A stretch of 54,442 nucleotides of DNA. It comes from CALBZH01 sp964538515 (GTDB lineage Bacteria > Desulfobacterota > Syntrophobacteria > Syntrophobacterales > Syntrophobacteraceae). The stretch covers positions 1-54,442 of the forward strand of contig CAZIEW010000032.1 in NCBI GenBank assembly GCA_964538515.1, read 5' to 3'. Position 1 is the first letter of the stretch. Each line of letters opens with the position of its first letter. Position numbers and translations under genes: made by a program. Under the pieces are notes generated by a model. It saw nothing but the letters and a program-made list of their open reading frames with translations. It was not told where the DNA came from and did not search any database. Positions 25,552-35,177 of the stretch are shown here, in pieces.

Positions 25552-26310
25552 CTATTGGAAGCGACCGGATACCCGCCTCAGCTCTTCCACGAAGCCCGAG
25601 GACGACACGCGGCCCAACCCCTCGGCCTTGCTCAGATCTTTCCAGGCCCTGCGGTAGTCTTTCTTGAGATAGAAGCAGACCGCCCGGTTGTAAAACGCTT
25701 CATCGTAGTCGGCGTTGAGCTCGATGGCGCGGGTCAGGTCGGCTATGGCGGCATCGTATTGTCCCATCTTCCCGTACGTGATGCCCCGTCCGCAGTAGGC
25801 CACAGCCAACCGGGGCTCCATGGTGATGGCCCGATTGTAGTCGTCGAGGGACCGCTCGAGCTGACCCAGGTTGCGAAGCGCCTCACCCCGCTCGGCGAAG
25901 ACGAGCGGTTCCGTCGACCCAACCCGGATGGCATCGGTCAGGTCGACGACAGCCGGTTGATACTGCTCCTGGTGCAGATAGAGCGAGCCTCGAGCGGCGT
26001 AGGCCCTGCCATCCTGGGGGTTGAGCTTGAGTACCTGGGTCATATCGGCGAGAGACCGGTCATAGTCGCCCCTCGCGCTATGAACGATCCCTCGACCGTA
26101 GTAGGCCTCGGTACTCGACGGATCTGCCTTAATCGCTTGCTCGAAGGCGGACATCGCTTTGTCATAGCGCTCCCGTGCCAGGTTTTCCTTGCCACGCTCG
26201 ACGTACTTCGCGGCAGCGCCCTGCCCATCCTGCTGAGAGAGGCCGGTTGCGCATCCCGCGAGGAGCAGCGTGAAAACGAGCAGCCAGTGCCCACAAGTTA
26301 ACCGGTGCAT
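25552..26310 (-). CDS. TPR-repeat lipoprotein (tandem paralogue)
   Basis: A 252-residue lipoprotein with a textbook lipobox (LLLAGC) and about six TPR units. It shares layout, length and many positions with the downstream neighbour, so a local duplication is likely. The frame is open far upstream to 26637, but GGGAGGGAA sits right before the ATG at 26310 and the signal peptide starts there (MHRLTCGHWLLVF). The two genes are probably co-transcribed. Confidence 0.9.
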   Translation of the reverse strand: MHRLTCGHWLLVFTLLLAGCATGLSQQDGQGAAAKYVERGKENLARERYDKAMSAFEQAIKADPSSTEAYYGRGIVHSARGDYDRSLADMTQVLKLNPQDGRAYAARGSLYLHQEQYQPAVVDLTDAIRVGSTEPLVFAERGEALRNLGQLERSLDDYNRAITMEPRLAVAYCGRGITYGKMGQYDAAIADLTRAIELNADYDEAFYNRAVCFYLKKDYRRAWKDLSKAEGLGRVSSSGFVEELRRVSGRFQ

Positions 26311-26392
26311 TTCCCTCCCCCTTTTCTTCCGGCGGAGCAATGTTTTCATGCCCCGAACGGCTATAAAATGGACATCAATGGCATTCAAGGGA

Positions 26393-26800
26393 TCAAATGA
26401 AAAGCTGAATCGCTGAATCGGACCAGGAATGGCCTTCGGTCGACCACATGCTTCCCGGCTTTGGAGGCGGAAAGCCTGTGCGGCAGTACCCTTGCTTCCC
26501 GTCGAAGTCAAAGATGGCATGCGGGTATTCGTTGAGCAGGAGGACAACCTTCCTGTTGTCGACGGACCAGCCGATCGTGGCAGAGACAGCCTCCTCCCGG
26601 CCCGTGACGTCAGCCGCGTTGTAGATATGCACGGCATCCTGAAGAGGACCGTCTTCCGCGCTCATGTCCAAAGCGTAGAAATACCCCGTGTCGCCGTCAT
26701 CCTCGAACACAGCCACAAACGGGCCTTGGGGAGCCCGTCCCTCCATGACGATCGGTGCTCCCACCTGAAATTTCTGCTCGGCTACGACTTGTATGGCCAT
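26393..26800 (-). CDS. DUF2251-family protein
   Basis: A 135-residue cytoplasmic protein with the block FVAVFEDDGDTGYFYALD and DAVHIYNAADV, characteristic of DUF2251. The function of the family is not known. The start ATG at 26800 is preceded by GGTGG; a longer frame from 26854 has no such site. It is read in the same direction as the TPR lipoproteins, 82 bp upstream of them. Confidence 0.82.
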   Translation of the reverse strand: MAIQVVAEQKFQVGAPIVMEGRAPQGPFVAVFEDDGDTGYFYALDMSAEDGPLQDAVHIYNAADVTGREEAVSATIGWSVDNRKVVLLLNEYPHAIFDFDGKQGYCRTGFPPPKPGSMWSTEGHSWSDSAIQLFI

Positions 26801-26888
26801 AATCCACCCTCTGATGTCCGGTGTGACAGACAGCCATCCCGCATCCGGCATCACGTCCGTATGATGGATGACTCCCGCCGTGCTGCAC

Positions 26889-26997
26889 TAGTCTCCTCTG
26901 TCAGCCTTGTTTCGCGAGATACCCCCCTTTGATTCCCCCTCGAGGGGAGTTGGGGGGTGTTGGTCTTGGCCGGCATAACTTCTTTCACGCAGCGCTA
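26889..26997 (-). mobile_element. MITE family 2, copy 2
   Basis: A 109-bp element read on the minus strand, with degenerate ends TAGCGCTGCGTGAAAGAAG and CAGAGGAGACTA and the shared core (ACACCCCCCAACTCCCCTCG). The terminal TAG on the minus strand is the stop codon of the FAD-binding protein gene (26995-26997). Confidence 0.8.
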
Positions 26998-28830
26998 GCG
27001 TGCGGCGCCACCCAGCCTTTCCACGACCCCTTTCGCCCATGTGCTCACCTGAGTGATGGCGGTGGAGTTGACGTCGGGTCTTGCGTCTGCCGCATTGAAC
27101 CAAAGCTTCCCTTCCGTCGGTATGCCGGCCGCACAGATGTGTGGGTGGAAGCTTCCGTCCTTCCCGATCACATGAAAGTCCTCCGTCAGGTCTAACCCTC
27201 CCGTCTCATAGCGAAAGTCGTCATCCTGATTCACGTACGCCCTGATGATTCCTTTATTGAGCAGATTTTGCATCAAAACGGAAGTATCGCTCTTGATATG
27301 CACCCCATGAATGCGTCCATTCAAGACGTGATGCACCCTTCGTCGAGAACCGACGACCTGATCGCTTTCGACGACAAAGCAGCTTTGTCCCTTGTCGATG
27401 GACAGCTTTGGGCTGGGACCCGAAAGCAGAACATAACCGCTCTCGGCCAACGTCAGCAGCTGCCGGGTACTTTCAATGGGAGGTCCTACGGCGATGCGGT
27501 TGTTGACACGATCGAACACCGATACCAAATACTGATGCGATCTGGCCGTCAACCCGCCAAAGTTCACCGCATTGCGGAGGACATCCCGGCAGTCCCTGAA
27601 GACCGAATCGATGGCAGATTTCAAGGGGCTCGTCATATTGCCCTTTTCGGCCTCCGATAAATCTTCTCTGATGAGGCTCAAGACAAATCCCATATAGCTT
27701 TCAAACGAATCAAACAACACGTGCCCCTGCCGTTTCCGCTGAAGCTCAGCCATCGGATTTTCAAAGGATTCCCAATGGATCCGCTTTTCTGCCGGAATGC
27801 ATCGTTCAATGAGCGCCTTCCGTTCCAACTCCGTCTGACAGCACGCGTATTCATCACGAAAATGACTTCCCGCGATCATCGAATAATAGGCACTTTCCAT
27901 TTCCATCCAGAAAAGCGGGAATAAATGCTTTTGAAAATCAAGCTTCTTATGGTCTGCCTTGAGCTTTTCCACAACCTCATATGTAAAGATTGATGGCTTG
28001 TATTGCTTCGTCTTCTGGTTAAAGGCCCGGGCACAATAGGGAATGCCAAGTCTGGATCCGAGAATCATCACAGGCTCTTGACCCGTTTTCCTATAGGTTG
28101 TGCCTTCAAATCGACCGCCTCTCCCTATGGTAAAGGCACGGACAATATCGACCGCCGTCAGTCCCATGCCAATGACATAGACCGCCTCGCCGCCTTTGAT
28201 ATGCTGTGTCTTTTCAGGAATCGGGTACACGTCATGAACATAACTGATATTCTTACCCTGTTGACGACAGTCTTCAGCGAACTGCACCCACTGCTCTTCC
28301 TTGGAGCCGGAGTGGATCCGCAGCCTCGAATGGCCGGTTGCCAGCAAAATCTCATCCGCATTGATCCACTCGCCGTTATCGAGGATGACTCTTTGGCCAC
28401 GGGCACAGTCTATATCGAGGGCGGAGACCGGATGCCGCCTCAACGAGACCCCATCCGAAAGGTTGGCTGCCGTCCACTCAAATACGGCCGAAAGATACTG
28501 ACCATGGTGACACCGTCCGGGATAGTCATTTTCGCCAAAGGGAAGTCCCTTTTCCGCCAGAAAGCCATGGAGTGTCCTGATGGCCGGAATGGCACGACCG
28601 GCTTCGTCATCATCCCCAATGGCGGTGATCTGTGCTGCAACCGTGTTCAGCAGCAGGTATTCGGGCTGAGCGGGATCATGCACGCATCCACCCCCGAAAT
28701 TCCCCGACCGATCAATCACGTGAACCACAACGGGCTTCTTGAGGCTCGATCTCGAAAGCTGCAGGACGAGTCTTCTGAACGCATAGGTGCCTCTTGGACC
28801 TGCACCGATAATGACGACATGATGGGCCAT
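26995..28830 (-). CDS. FAD/NAD(P)-binding oxidoreductase-like protein
   Basis: A 611-residue flavoprotein-like enzyme. The N-terminus has the FAD-binding Rossmann motif VVIIGAGPRGTYAFRR (G-x-G-x-x-G), a central ATGHS motif, and a second dinucleotide site VYVIGMGLTAVDIVRAF near residue 220. This combination matches the FAD-NAD(P)-binding family (PF13454-like) related to flavin monooxygenases. The substrate is unknown. The frame also has an ATG at 28836, but GGAGGA touches it directly; the ATG at 28830 has proper spacing. Base composition is somewhat less GC-rich than neighbours. The stop codon lies in a mobile-element copy, which may have replaced the original 3' end. Confidence 0.85.
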   Translation of the reverse strand: MAHHVVIIGAGPRGTYAFRRLVLQLSRSSLKKPVVVHVIDRSGNFGGGCVHDPAQPEYLLLNTVAAQITAIGDDDEAGRAIPAIRTLHGFLAEKGLPFGENDYPGRCHHGQYLSAVFEWTAANLSDGVSLRRHPVSALDIDCARGQRVILDNGEWINADEILLATGHSRLRIHSGSKEEQWVQFAEDCRQQGKNISYVHDVYPIPEKTQHIKGGEAVYVIGMGLTAVDIVRAFTIGRGGRFEGTTYRKTGQEPVMILGSRLGIPYCARAFNQKTKQYKPSIFTYEVVEKLKADHKKLDFQKHLFPLFWMEMESAYYSMIAGSHFRDEYACCQTELERKALIERCIPAEKRIHWESFENPMAELQRKRQGHVLFDSFESYMGFVLSLIREDLSEAEKGNMTSPLKSAIDSVFRDCRDVLRNAVNFGGLTARSHQYLVSVFDRVNNRIAVGPPIESTRQLLTLAESGYVLLSGPSPKLSIDKGQSCFVVESDQVVGSRRRVHHVLNGRIHGVHIKSDTSVLMQNLLNKGIIRAYVNQDDDFRYETGGLDLTEDFHVIGKDGSFHPHICAAGIPTEGKLWFNAADARPDVNSTAITQVSTWAKGVVERLGGAAR

Positions 28831-28951
28831 CTTCATTCCTCCGGTATGCTGAAGCCTCAGATCCGTATAGCCTTGCCATTTCAGAGACTGTGGGGAATCC
28901 GCATCTCAGCCGGTTTGCATCGGAGCGTGATCCACTGCCATGAGCCCACCC

Positions 28952-28979
28952 GCCACGCTCTCGGCGGGGTGAGCGTGGC
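28952..28979. repeat. Perfect hairpin upstream of the FAD-protein gene
   Basis: GCCACGCTC (28952-28960) and GAGCGTGGC (28971-28979) form a 9-bp stem with a 10-base loop. TATAAT (minus strand, 28989-28984) lies just upstream, so the hairpin would be in the leader of the FAD-protein transcript. The 14-mer ACGCTCTCGGCGGG within it recurs near 36195. Confidence 0.5.
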
Positions 28980-29043
28980 GACATTATAGGGCATCACGCA
29001 AGAGAGAGGGAGTGGACTTTGAAGCCCGAGCCGCGTTTTTCGC

Positions 29044-30090
29044 CTACGGAATGGGGCGAACGTAGTCCCCGTTCCATCGAAGATGAGGGACCGCGTCTTT
29101 GTATTTGTCCGGGACCAGATTCATGAGGCCCAGGGAAGCGGGGAGCTTCACCAGCAGCACGCTGGCAATACGGTAGAGAAGGGTTTGAGAGTCGTTTTGC
29201 GGCGCTCGGGGGTTGGGCTTGAAGGGTGGGTTTGATATTCTACCCAGGTCCACATTCAATCCGTGCAGCTTCGCCTTTTCCGCCATCCACTGCAGCGCCA
29301 CATCGGAGAGCCCCGTATCAGCATAACCACCGCCCACATTGGAATGCACCCCCGGAAACCATCTCTGCTCGAAGTTCGAAGCCGTGTGCTGCTTGTTCGG
29401 CGTCATCAGTGTCGGCATAAAAGGCAAGCGCCGCTCGTGGATCGACAGGGCATGGTAGGCACTGTCGATGATGGAGCTCAGCTTGGTGTCGTGAAACGAG
29501 CACTTGAACAGCAGGTCGACCAGGCGGCCGATGATGACCCCGAAAGGAGCGCCGAGGGCGCCTACCGTGTCAAAAACACCCAGGAGCCAGATCCTCTCGG
29601 CCCCCCAGGTGTGCTGCCGCCTGAATTCCTGGGCATTTTTCGCATCGGGATGCCATTCGGGAGACCGGTCTTTGTACTTCTCATAGGCTTCTTTCACCAG
29701 ATAAAACTTCTCCCGCTTCAAAACGCCCACATTGTAGATCATGCCGGCGAGGCTTCGGGCCGTGTAGGCCCCTCGGCTGAAGCCGAAGATGTAGATTTTA
29801 TCCTCAGGCTCATAATTGCTGACCAAGAACCGATAGCCTTCCATGATGTTCTGCGAGATTCCAAAGCCGAAGCCGCCTCCCCCGATGCGCTCCGACCACC
29901 GCGTTCCGACCCCCCGAACGTAATGAACGATCTGAGGCAGTCCCTTCTCGTCGACGGGGAGTGTCGCTTCGAACAGCTTCACGACGTTGGTGGGACAGGA
30001 TCTCCCGTCCGCACGGTGCTGGTCTTCCCTGTTCCAGGTTCCATCGAAGAAAACGACGAGCTTCTTGGGACTGTGCGTCGGTGTGCTCAT
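29044..30090 (-). CDS. DUF2235 (Tle1-like) alpha/beta-hydrolase
   Basis: A 348-residue alpha/beta-hydrolase of the DUF2235 family, which includes the T6SS phospholipase effectors Tle1. FFDGTWN near residue 14 is the family opening; the nucleophile is Ser105 in GFSRGAYTAR, Asp174 in VFDTVG and His249 in FPGVHSNVGGGY complete a plausible triad. No signal peptide is visible. AAAGGAG precedes the ATG at 30090 (the frame continues to 30144). It may be an effector or a housekeeping lipase. The TssBC fusion 13 kb away is suggestive only; no immunity protein or VgrG lies adjacent. Confidence 0.88.
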   Translation of the reverse strand: MSTPTHSPKKLVVFFDGTWNREDQHRADGRSCPTNVVKLFEATLPVDEKGLPQIVHYVRGVGTRWSERIGGGGFGFGISQNIMEGYRFLVSNYEPEDKIYIFGFSRGAYTARSLAGMIYNVGVLKREKFYLVKEAYEKYKDRSPEWHPDAKNAQEFRRQHTWGAERIWLLGVFDTVGALGAPFGVIIGRLVDLLFKCSFHDTKLSSIIDSAYHALSIHERRLPFMPTLMTPNKQHTASNFEQRWFPGVHSNVGGGYADTGLSDVALQWMAEKAKLHGLNVDLGRISNPPFKPNPRAPQNDSQTLLYRIASVLLVKLPASLGLMNLVPDKYKDAVPHLRWNGDYVRPIP

Positions 30091-30204
30091 GGGATCTTCT
30101 CCTTTTGGGCGACTGCAGCAGCGGCCGCACCGGTTCATAAACAAAGACGGTTATGGATCGAGAGCACTGCGGACAGCCCGCTCTCCCGCACGCGTTCCCG
30201 TTCG

Positions 30205-31179
30205 TTACCAATCCGCCGTTTCCCATTTGCCGCAGCGGTCGCCCCAGCGAACCACGTGCTCCTTTCCGGGGGCTCGCGGGATTTTGACTTCCATGACCTC
30301 GCAGCAGTTGGAGCAGCCCTCGCAGTCGAAGCTGTTGAGCTGGTAGGGGATGTCTCCGGCTTCGAAGCCGCGAAAGCGGGTTCCGGCGCCGGCGTCCGCC
30401 GCTTCCTTGGCGAGGAGCGCCGCGCCAAGGCCACCCATGACATCGTAGAGCTCCGGGACGACAAGCCGCTTGCCCAGGATGCGCTCGAAAGCGGATCGCA
30501 TGCCGACGTTGGCGGCAACACCGCCCTGGAACAGGATCGGCTCCTCGATCTTCTGGCTTTTCACGAGGTTGTTCAGATAGTTCCGGACGAGGGACTCGCA
30601 CAGGCCCGCGACGATGTCCTCCACGCTGTGGCCCACCTGCTGCTTGTGCACCATGTCCGACTCGGCAAACACCGTGCAACGGCTCGCAATCTTGACTGGC
30701 TTCCGGGCTCTGAGCGCGTACTCGCCGAACACTTCGATGGGAATGCCGAGACGGTGAGCCTGCTGGTCCAGAAAGGAGCCGGTCCCGGCAGCGCACACCG
30801 TGTTCATGGCGAAATCCGACACGGTGCCGTTCCGCAGGACGGTGAACTTGGAGTCCTGCCCCCCGATTTCAATGATCGACCGAACGAGCGGCTCGCACTG
30901 CAGCGCGGCGACAGCGTGGGCCGTGATCTCGTTTTTGATCACATCGGCCCCCACCAAGATCCCCGCCAAATGACGACCGCTCCCCGTTGTCCCCACTCCC
31001 CCGATGCGCATCGCGCTTCCGACCTCACGCGCAATCTCCCGCAGCCCCTCCTGCATCACCCGAAGAGGCTGTCCGTGGCTGCGGAGGTACAGGCGCGTGA
31101 GGGGCCGCAGCGCTTCGTCGATCACCACGAGGTTTACGCTGATGGACCCGACATCGATTCCAAGATAGGCCGATTCCAT
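30205..31179 (-). CDS. Acyl-CoA dehydratase activase (BadF/BadG/BcrA/BcrD ATPase family)
   Basis: A 324-residue ATP-dependent activator of the 2-hydroxyacyl-CoA dehydratase / benzoyl-CoA reductase class. The ASKHA fold starts with YLGIDVGSISVNLVV; the bridging 4Fe-4S ligands of the homodimer are Cys129 (NTVCAAGTG) and Cys168 (ASRCTVF). A C-terminal extension near 290-297 carries CEGCSNCC, four extra cysteines that could hold a further cluster. The large dehydratase subunits are not encoded here. AAGGA is next to the ATG at 31179, which lies inside the 3' end of the RND gene, a 46-bp overlap. The longer frame to 31695 is a shadow of the RND gene. Confidence 0.9.
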   Translation of the reverse strand: MESAYLGIDVGSISVNLVVIDEALRPLTRLYLRSHGQPLRVMQEGLREIAREVGSAMRIGGVGTTGSGRHLAGILVGADVIKNEITAHAVAALQCEPLVRSIIEIGGQDSKFTVLRNGTVSDFAMNTVCAAGTGSFLDQQAHRLGIPIEVFGEYALRARKPVKIASRCTVFAESDMVHKQQVGHSVEDIVAGLCESLVRNYLNNLVKSQKIEEPILFQGGVAANVGMRSAFERILGKRLVVPELYDVMGGLGAALLAKEAADAGAGTRFRGFEAGDIPYQLNSFDCEGCSNCCEVMEVKIPRAPGKEHVVRWGDRCGKWETADW

Positions 31180-33734
31180 GACTTCCTTTTCTCCATCCAG
31201 GCGAGCAGTGCCGGAAGCAGGACAAGCGATGCCGAAAGCTCGAACAGGATCCCGATCAATGCCAGCCCCCCGATGCTCTGCAGTCCAGGATAATGCGAAA
31301 ACACCAGGGAGCCAAATCCCATCAACGTCGTGAGGGACGTCAAGAGCACCGCCCTGCCGATTGTTTTTAACGACGAGGCGAGGTCCAGACCGGGCTCCTT
31401 GAGGCGCATGGTCATGATGAGCGCACCGTCGTTGATGCAGATTCCGATCATCATGGGCAGCACCACAAAATTGGCGAAGTTGAGCGGCAGGGCAAGGAGG
31501 CCCATGCTCCCCAGCATCCCAAGGAGAGCCACACCCAAAGGGACCGCCGCAAGCAGAGCCGGCACAACGCCTCCAAGGGCCACCACGACCAGCGCCGCAA
31601 CCGAGATTCCGGCCAGTGCGACCGTCCGCCCCAGGTCGTCCCACACGTGCTGCTTCAGATGGTGTGAGAGCACGGGAAATCCCCCAAGACGCCACTCACT
31701 CGGATTGAGCCCGGCGGCTGCGGCCGACTCGCCAAGCTCCTTCAAGAGAACTTCCAGATCGCCCTTGGCCCACAAGCTGCGCACGGGGTGAAGCGTCGTG
31801 AAAAGCTTGAAACCGGCGTCCGTTTTGACCAGGAACCGCCCCAGCATCGCGCCGAGCCCAGCCCGCTCGAATGTCTCGCGGTCCAGCCGGCCGCCCGGCT
31901 TCACCAACGATCGCACCCAACCCAGGTACGCATCGTATTCCGGAAGCCATTGGAAGCCGTTCGCTTTGAGAGCGTTTCGGAAAGACGCCTCGATGCGCTG
32001 CGGGTCGAGCTCCGCCGAATGATCCCTCAGAAACGCATTGACCTGCTGCTGCGCCTCGGGCGCGGGTAGATAGGACAGGGCACTCCGGTAATGCGCGATC
32101 CGTCCGGCAGCCTGCAGCCGGTCCAGGGCTTCATTCAACTTTGAGGCTCGATTCAGGAGCGTCTCCTCCTTCGGATCCTCCATGGTGAGCTGCAGCGTCG
32201 CACCGGCCCCGCCCAGGATGGCCTCCACCTTCTCCTGAACCGCGGCCTGATCCGACTGCTTTGGACGCAGCGAGCGCAGGTCTTCGTCGAACGCAGCGCG
32301 GGGGGCCAGCACGCCGAGCACGGTCAGCAGCACCACGCTCCCCGCCAGCACCCGGCGCGGCCACCGAAGTGCCGCACCGAAAACCCGCTCGAGGCCAAAT
32401 CCCGAAACCGGACGCACCGACCGCAGGGCGCCGCGCCTCCGATCGTCCCAGACCAAAAACGCCGGGAGCACGATCAGCATGGCCCCCAAGGCCAGGAGGA
32501 GCCCGACTCCCGTGAAGACGCCCAGTTCACTGAACCCGCGAAACGAGGCAAATCCGAGCGTGAGAAAGCCTGCGGCTGACGTCACACCACCCGTCACGAT
32601 GCCCCCGCTTTTGCCCATCGCATCCTCGAGCGCCGCCTGGCAGCCTTGCCTGCCATACGCATCCAAGTAGAAGCTCAAGAAATAGATGGCGAAATCCGTC
32701 GAGAGTCCGAGCAGCACGCCGCCGAATGCCCCGGTCAGCACACTCAGGTGCCCGAGCACCACGCTCATGAATCCGAACGTCCAGGCGATGGCCATGCCCA
32801 GCGGGACCAGCACCAGGAGCAGCACACGCCCACTCCGGAAGACCAGATAAAAGAGCAGGTTCACTCCGATCAGTGACACCAGAAGGCTGACCTGGAGGTC
32901 TTTTCGAGTCAGCGTTTCATCCTCGAGGGCGATCGGGTATCCGCCCGCAAAGGCGATCGACGGGACCTCCTGCTCATCGGGGTGGGCTTCCCGGAATTTT
33001 AGGACCATCTCGTCCGCGCCGGCGCGCGCGGCGGCCATGAGAGACCGCGTGTATTCGAGGTTGCGCGCGGATTGCCCGGGATGCATGAAAACCATCAGGT
33101 GACGCCGATTCTCATCCGCCAGGTAGCCGTCGACGATCCGCAAGCTCCCGAAAGCCTGCTCTCCGAGCCGGCGCGACAGCCACATGGTCCTGAGATTCAA
33201 CGGATCCCGCAGGATAAGCTCCCCTGCCCCGCCCTGCATCGGCATCATGAGGAACCGTTTGTTCTCCTTGACCTGAGCCTCGATCCCCGCGTCGCTGAGG
33301 CGCTCGACCAGCGTGGCTCGATCCGACTCCGAGAGATAAAGGGCGGCGTGCGGCAGCAGGACATCCGTGAAAAAGGCCCGCTGTCGGCCGGAAAGGCTGG
33401 CTTCGATGGCCCCCATCGAGGGAAAGGCGGCCATGGATGCGGCTAGCCCATCCACGATCCCTTTGGCATCTTCGAACTGGTCGGCCCTTGGAAGCGACAC
33501 GAGTGCGATGAGCACGTCCTGGACGCCCGCATCGCGAAGGTCGTCCAGGAGGATCCGAGTTTGCGCCTCCTTGGAAGGCAGCAAAGAATCCAGACTGTTA
33601 TCGATCCGAAGGCGTCCGATGAGCGCCACGGAGATCAAGGTGATGCAGAGCGCCCCCAGGAGAATGGCTCGGTGGGCTCGGAGAATGAAGCGGACGACAG
33701 TCCTCGAAAACGGGACGGACCTATCAGAGGGCAT
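31134..33734 (-). CDS. MMPL/RND-family exporter
   Basis: An 866-residue inner-membrane protein with the MMPL/SSD plan: TM1 (about 18-40), a first periplasmic loop of about 190 residues, a TM bundle around 235-400, a second loop, and a final TM bundle in the last 170 residues ending ...ALLAWMEKRK. The RND hallmark acidic/Gly segments (VLLGLSTDFAIYFLSFYLDA; MMIGICINDGALIMTMRLKE) are visible. Relatives export lipids, including the hopanoid transporter HpnN, but the cargo here is not known. It follows the radical SAM gene by 53 bp and overlaps the activase gene by 46 bp, suggesting one transcript. Confidence 0.92.
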   Translation of the reverse strand: MPSDRSVPFSRTVVRFILRAHRAILLGALCITLISVALIGRLRIDNSLDSLLPSKEAQTRILLDDLRDAGVQDVLIALVSLPRADQFEDAKGIVDGLAASMAAFPSMGAIEASLSGRQRAFFTDVLLPHAALYLSESDRATLVERLSDAGIEAQVKENKRFLMMPMQGGAGELILRDPLNLRTMWLSRRLGEQAFGSLRIVDGYLADENRRHLMVFMHPGQSARNLEYTRSLMAAARAGADEMVLKFREAHPDEQEVPSIAFAGGYPIALEDETLTRKDLQVSLLVSLIGVNLLFYLVFRSGRVLLLVLVPLGMAIAWTFGFMSVVLGHLSVLTGAFGGVLLGLSTDFAIYFLSFYLDAYGRQGCQAALEDAMGKSGGIVTGGVTSAAGFLTLGFASFRGFSELGVFTGVGLLLALGAMLIVLPAFLVWDDRRRGALRSVRPVSGFGLERVFGAALRWPRRVLAGSVVLLTVLGVLAPRAAFDEDLRSLRPKQSDQAAVQEKVEAILGGAGATLQLTMEDPKEETLLNRASKLNEALDRLQAAGRIAHYRSALSYLPAPEAQQQVNAFLRDHSAELDPQRIEASFRNALKANGFQWLPEYDAYLGWVRSLVKPGGRLDRETFERAGLGAMLGRFLVKTDAGFKLFTTLHPVRSLWAKGDLEVLLKELGESAAAAGLNPSEWRLGGFPVLSHHLKQHVWDDLGRTVALAGISVAALVVVALGGVVPALLAAVPLGVALLGMLGSMGLLALPLNFANFVVLPMMIGICINDGALIMTMRLKEPGLDLASSLKTIGRAVLLTSLTTLMGFGSLVFSHYPGLQSIGGLALIGILFELSASLVLLPALLAWMEKRKSWNRPILESMSGPSA

Positions 33735-33787
33735 GTCTCAGGGCCTGTAGAAAAGCGCGTTGGCTTTGTGAAGCGGCGTCCCAGGGC

Positions 33788-35149
33788 TCATCGTTTCGGG
33801 CTGAAGTGCTCGACCCAAGCACGGTCGGCATAGGCCCCGTATTCCTCCGAGAAGGTGTCGATGTCATCGGAAAGATCACAGAAAATGGCATCCGCACCTT
33901 CATGGGTGAAATAGGTGCCGCTGGATAGGGCCAGCTCACGTCCGACGGAGGGCTTGTCCACGAGCATGCACGCTCGCAGCAGGTTGTCGTGATAGGGCTG
34001 CTTCTGGCGCAAGGCCTGGAAAAGCGGCGAATTCACGGCATCCTTGAGCGAGCTGGTGTGGATGTTGTGCGTGGCGAAATGGCAGAAGACGCAGGGCTCG
34101 ACATCCCCGCGCGCGTTGATGTGGCAATATTTGCGGCCGCCCGCCATGCACCCCCCGATGACCGGGCCGTCGTTCCAGAAATCCAGAAACACAACGTCGG
34201 TCGAGTCACGCCAGCGCCGCAGCCCGTCCCGGAGCTGGTCGCGCTGTTCGGGAGTCGGCATCAGGTGGACGTCCGGGTCGCGCCCAACCGGCACATACAT
34301 GAAATAGAAACCGAGCAGGCACCCTTTGTCCCGTAGAAAGCGAACGAACGCGTCACTGGTGACCACGTCACTGTTCAGCCGGGTTTGCGTGGCTGAGTAG
34401 CCGAAGATCACGCCCGCCTCCCGAAGCAGGTCCATGGCGCGCATGACGCGGTCAAAGTGCCCCTTCCCCCTGCGCCGGTCCGTTTCTTCGCGGTAGCCCT
34501 CAATGCTGATGGCCGGCACCACATTGCCGGCTCTCACAATTCGCTCGGCCATCCGCTCGTCGATCAGCCCCCCGTGTGTGAAAACGAGGAAAGCCACGTC
34601 GTTGTGCCGTTGGAACACCTCGAAGAGGTCTTTGCGGTAAAAGGGCTCACCCCCGGAAACGGTGATGAAATGAGTCCCCATCTCCTTTGCCTCGTCGAGG
34701 ACCCGATGGATCGTGTCGAGGCTCAGCTCGCTCTTCGCATAGCTGCCAGCATAACACCCGGCACAGCGCAGATCGCACTTCATGGTCGGGCTGATGACGA
34801 TCATGCCGGGCGGATAGAACCCGTTCGCATCCTGGTAGGCCTTGCGCTTATTGGTCCCGACGAGCATTTCGTTCAGGAAGAAGCTTCGGATGATCGTCTT
34901 GCGGTGGTGCGGATTGGGATGGCGCAGGAAACGGCGCGCTATGTTGATGCTTGGGTGATCCCTGTCGAAAAGGTCTCGAATCCAGCGGATCTTCCGAACG
35001 TAGTAATCCTTTTTCGCCAACCGCTCGGCCAACTTCGCCACGGCCCGATAGGTAAAGCGAAACAGTCTGTCGTGGTAGGTGAAGTGTGCAAGTCCCGCCA
35101 TGAGACGATCGATGGCGAAAACCTGCAAACGAAGACGATGGGACGGCAT
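33788..35149 (-). CDS. Radical SAM protein with extra C-terminal cysteines
   Basis: A 453-residue radical SAM enzyme. The SAM-cluster motif CDLRCAGC (C-x3-C-x2-C, Cys125/129/132) lies in a 4Fe-4S TIM barrel with the downstream TVSGGEPFYRKDLF strand. A C-terminal GDVEPCVFCHFATHN segment, with cysteines at about 340, resembles an auxiliary cluster (SPASM-like) site. The first roughly 115 residues are a helical extension not needed for the core. The reaction is unknown. The ATG at 35149 has GGAG seven bases upstream; ATG 35155 and TTG 35164 are worse placed. It heads the cluster that continues with the RND exporter and activase. Confidence 0.9.
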   Translation of the reverse strand: MPSHRLRLQVFAIDRLMAGLAHFTYHDRLFRFTYRAVAKLAERLAKKDYYVRKIRWIRDLFDRDHPSINIARRFLRHPNPHHRKTIIRSFFLNEMLVGTNKRKAYQDANGFYPPGMIVISPTMKCDLRCAGCYAGSYAKSELSLDTIHRVLDEAKEMGTHFITVSGGEPFYRKDLFEVFQRHNDVAFLVFTHGGLIDERMAERIVRAGNVVPAISIEGYREETDRRRGKGHFDRVMRAMDLLREAGVIFGYSATQTRLNSDVVTSDAFVRFLRDKGCLLGFYFMYVPVGRDPDVHLMPTPEQRDQLRDGLRRWRDSTDVVFLDFWNDGPVIGGCMAGGRKYCHINARGDVEPCVFCHFATHNIHTSSLKDAVNSPLFQALRQKQPYHDNLLRACMLVDKPSVGRELALSSGTYFTHEGADAIFCDLSDDIDTFSEEYGAYADRAWVEHFSPKR

Positions 35150-35177
35150 CCGCATACTCCACAAGCGCCTGAGAACC

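Noticed and set aside
31180..31695. N-terminal extension of the activase
   Set aside because: The added frame is the shadow of the RND exporter in another frame; the ATG at 31179 has its own ribosome binding site and starts the ASKHA fold.
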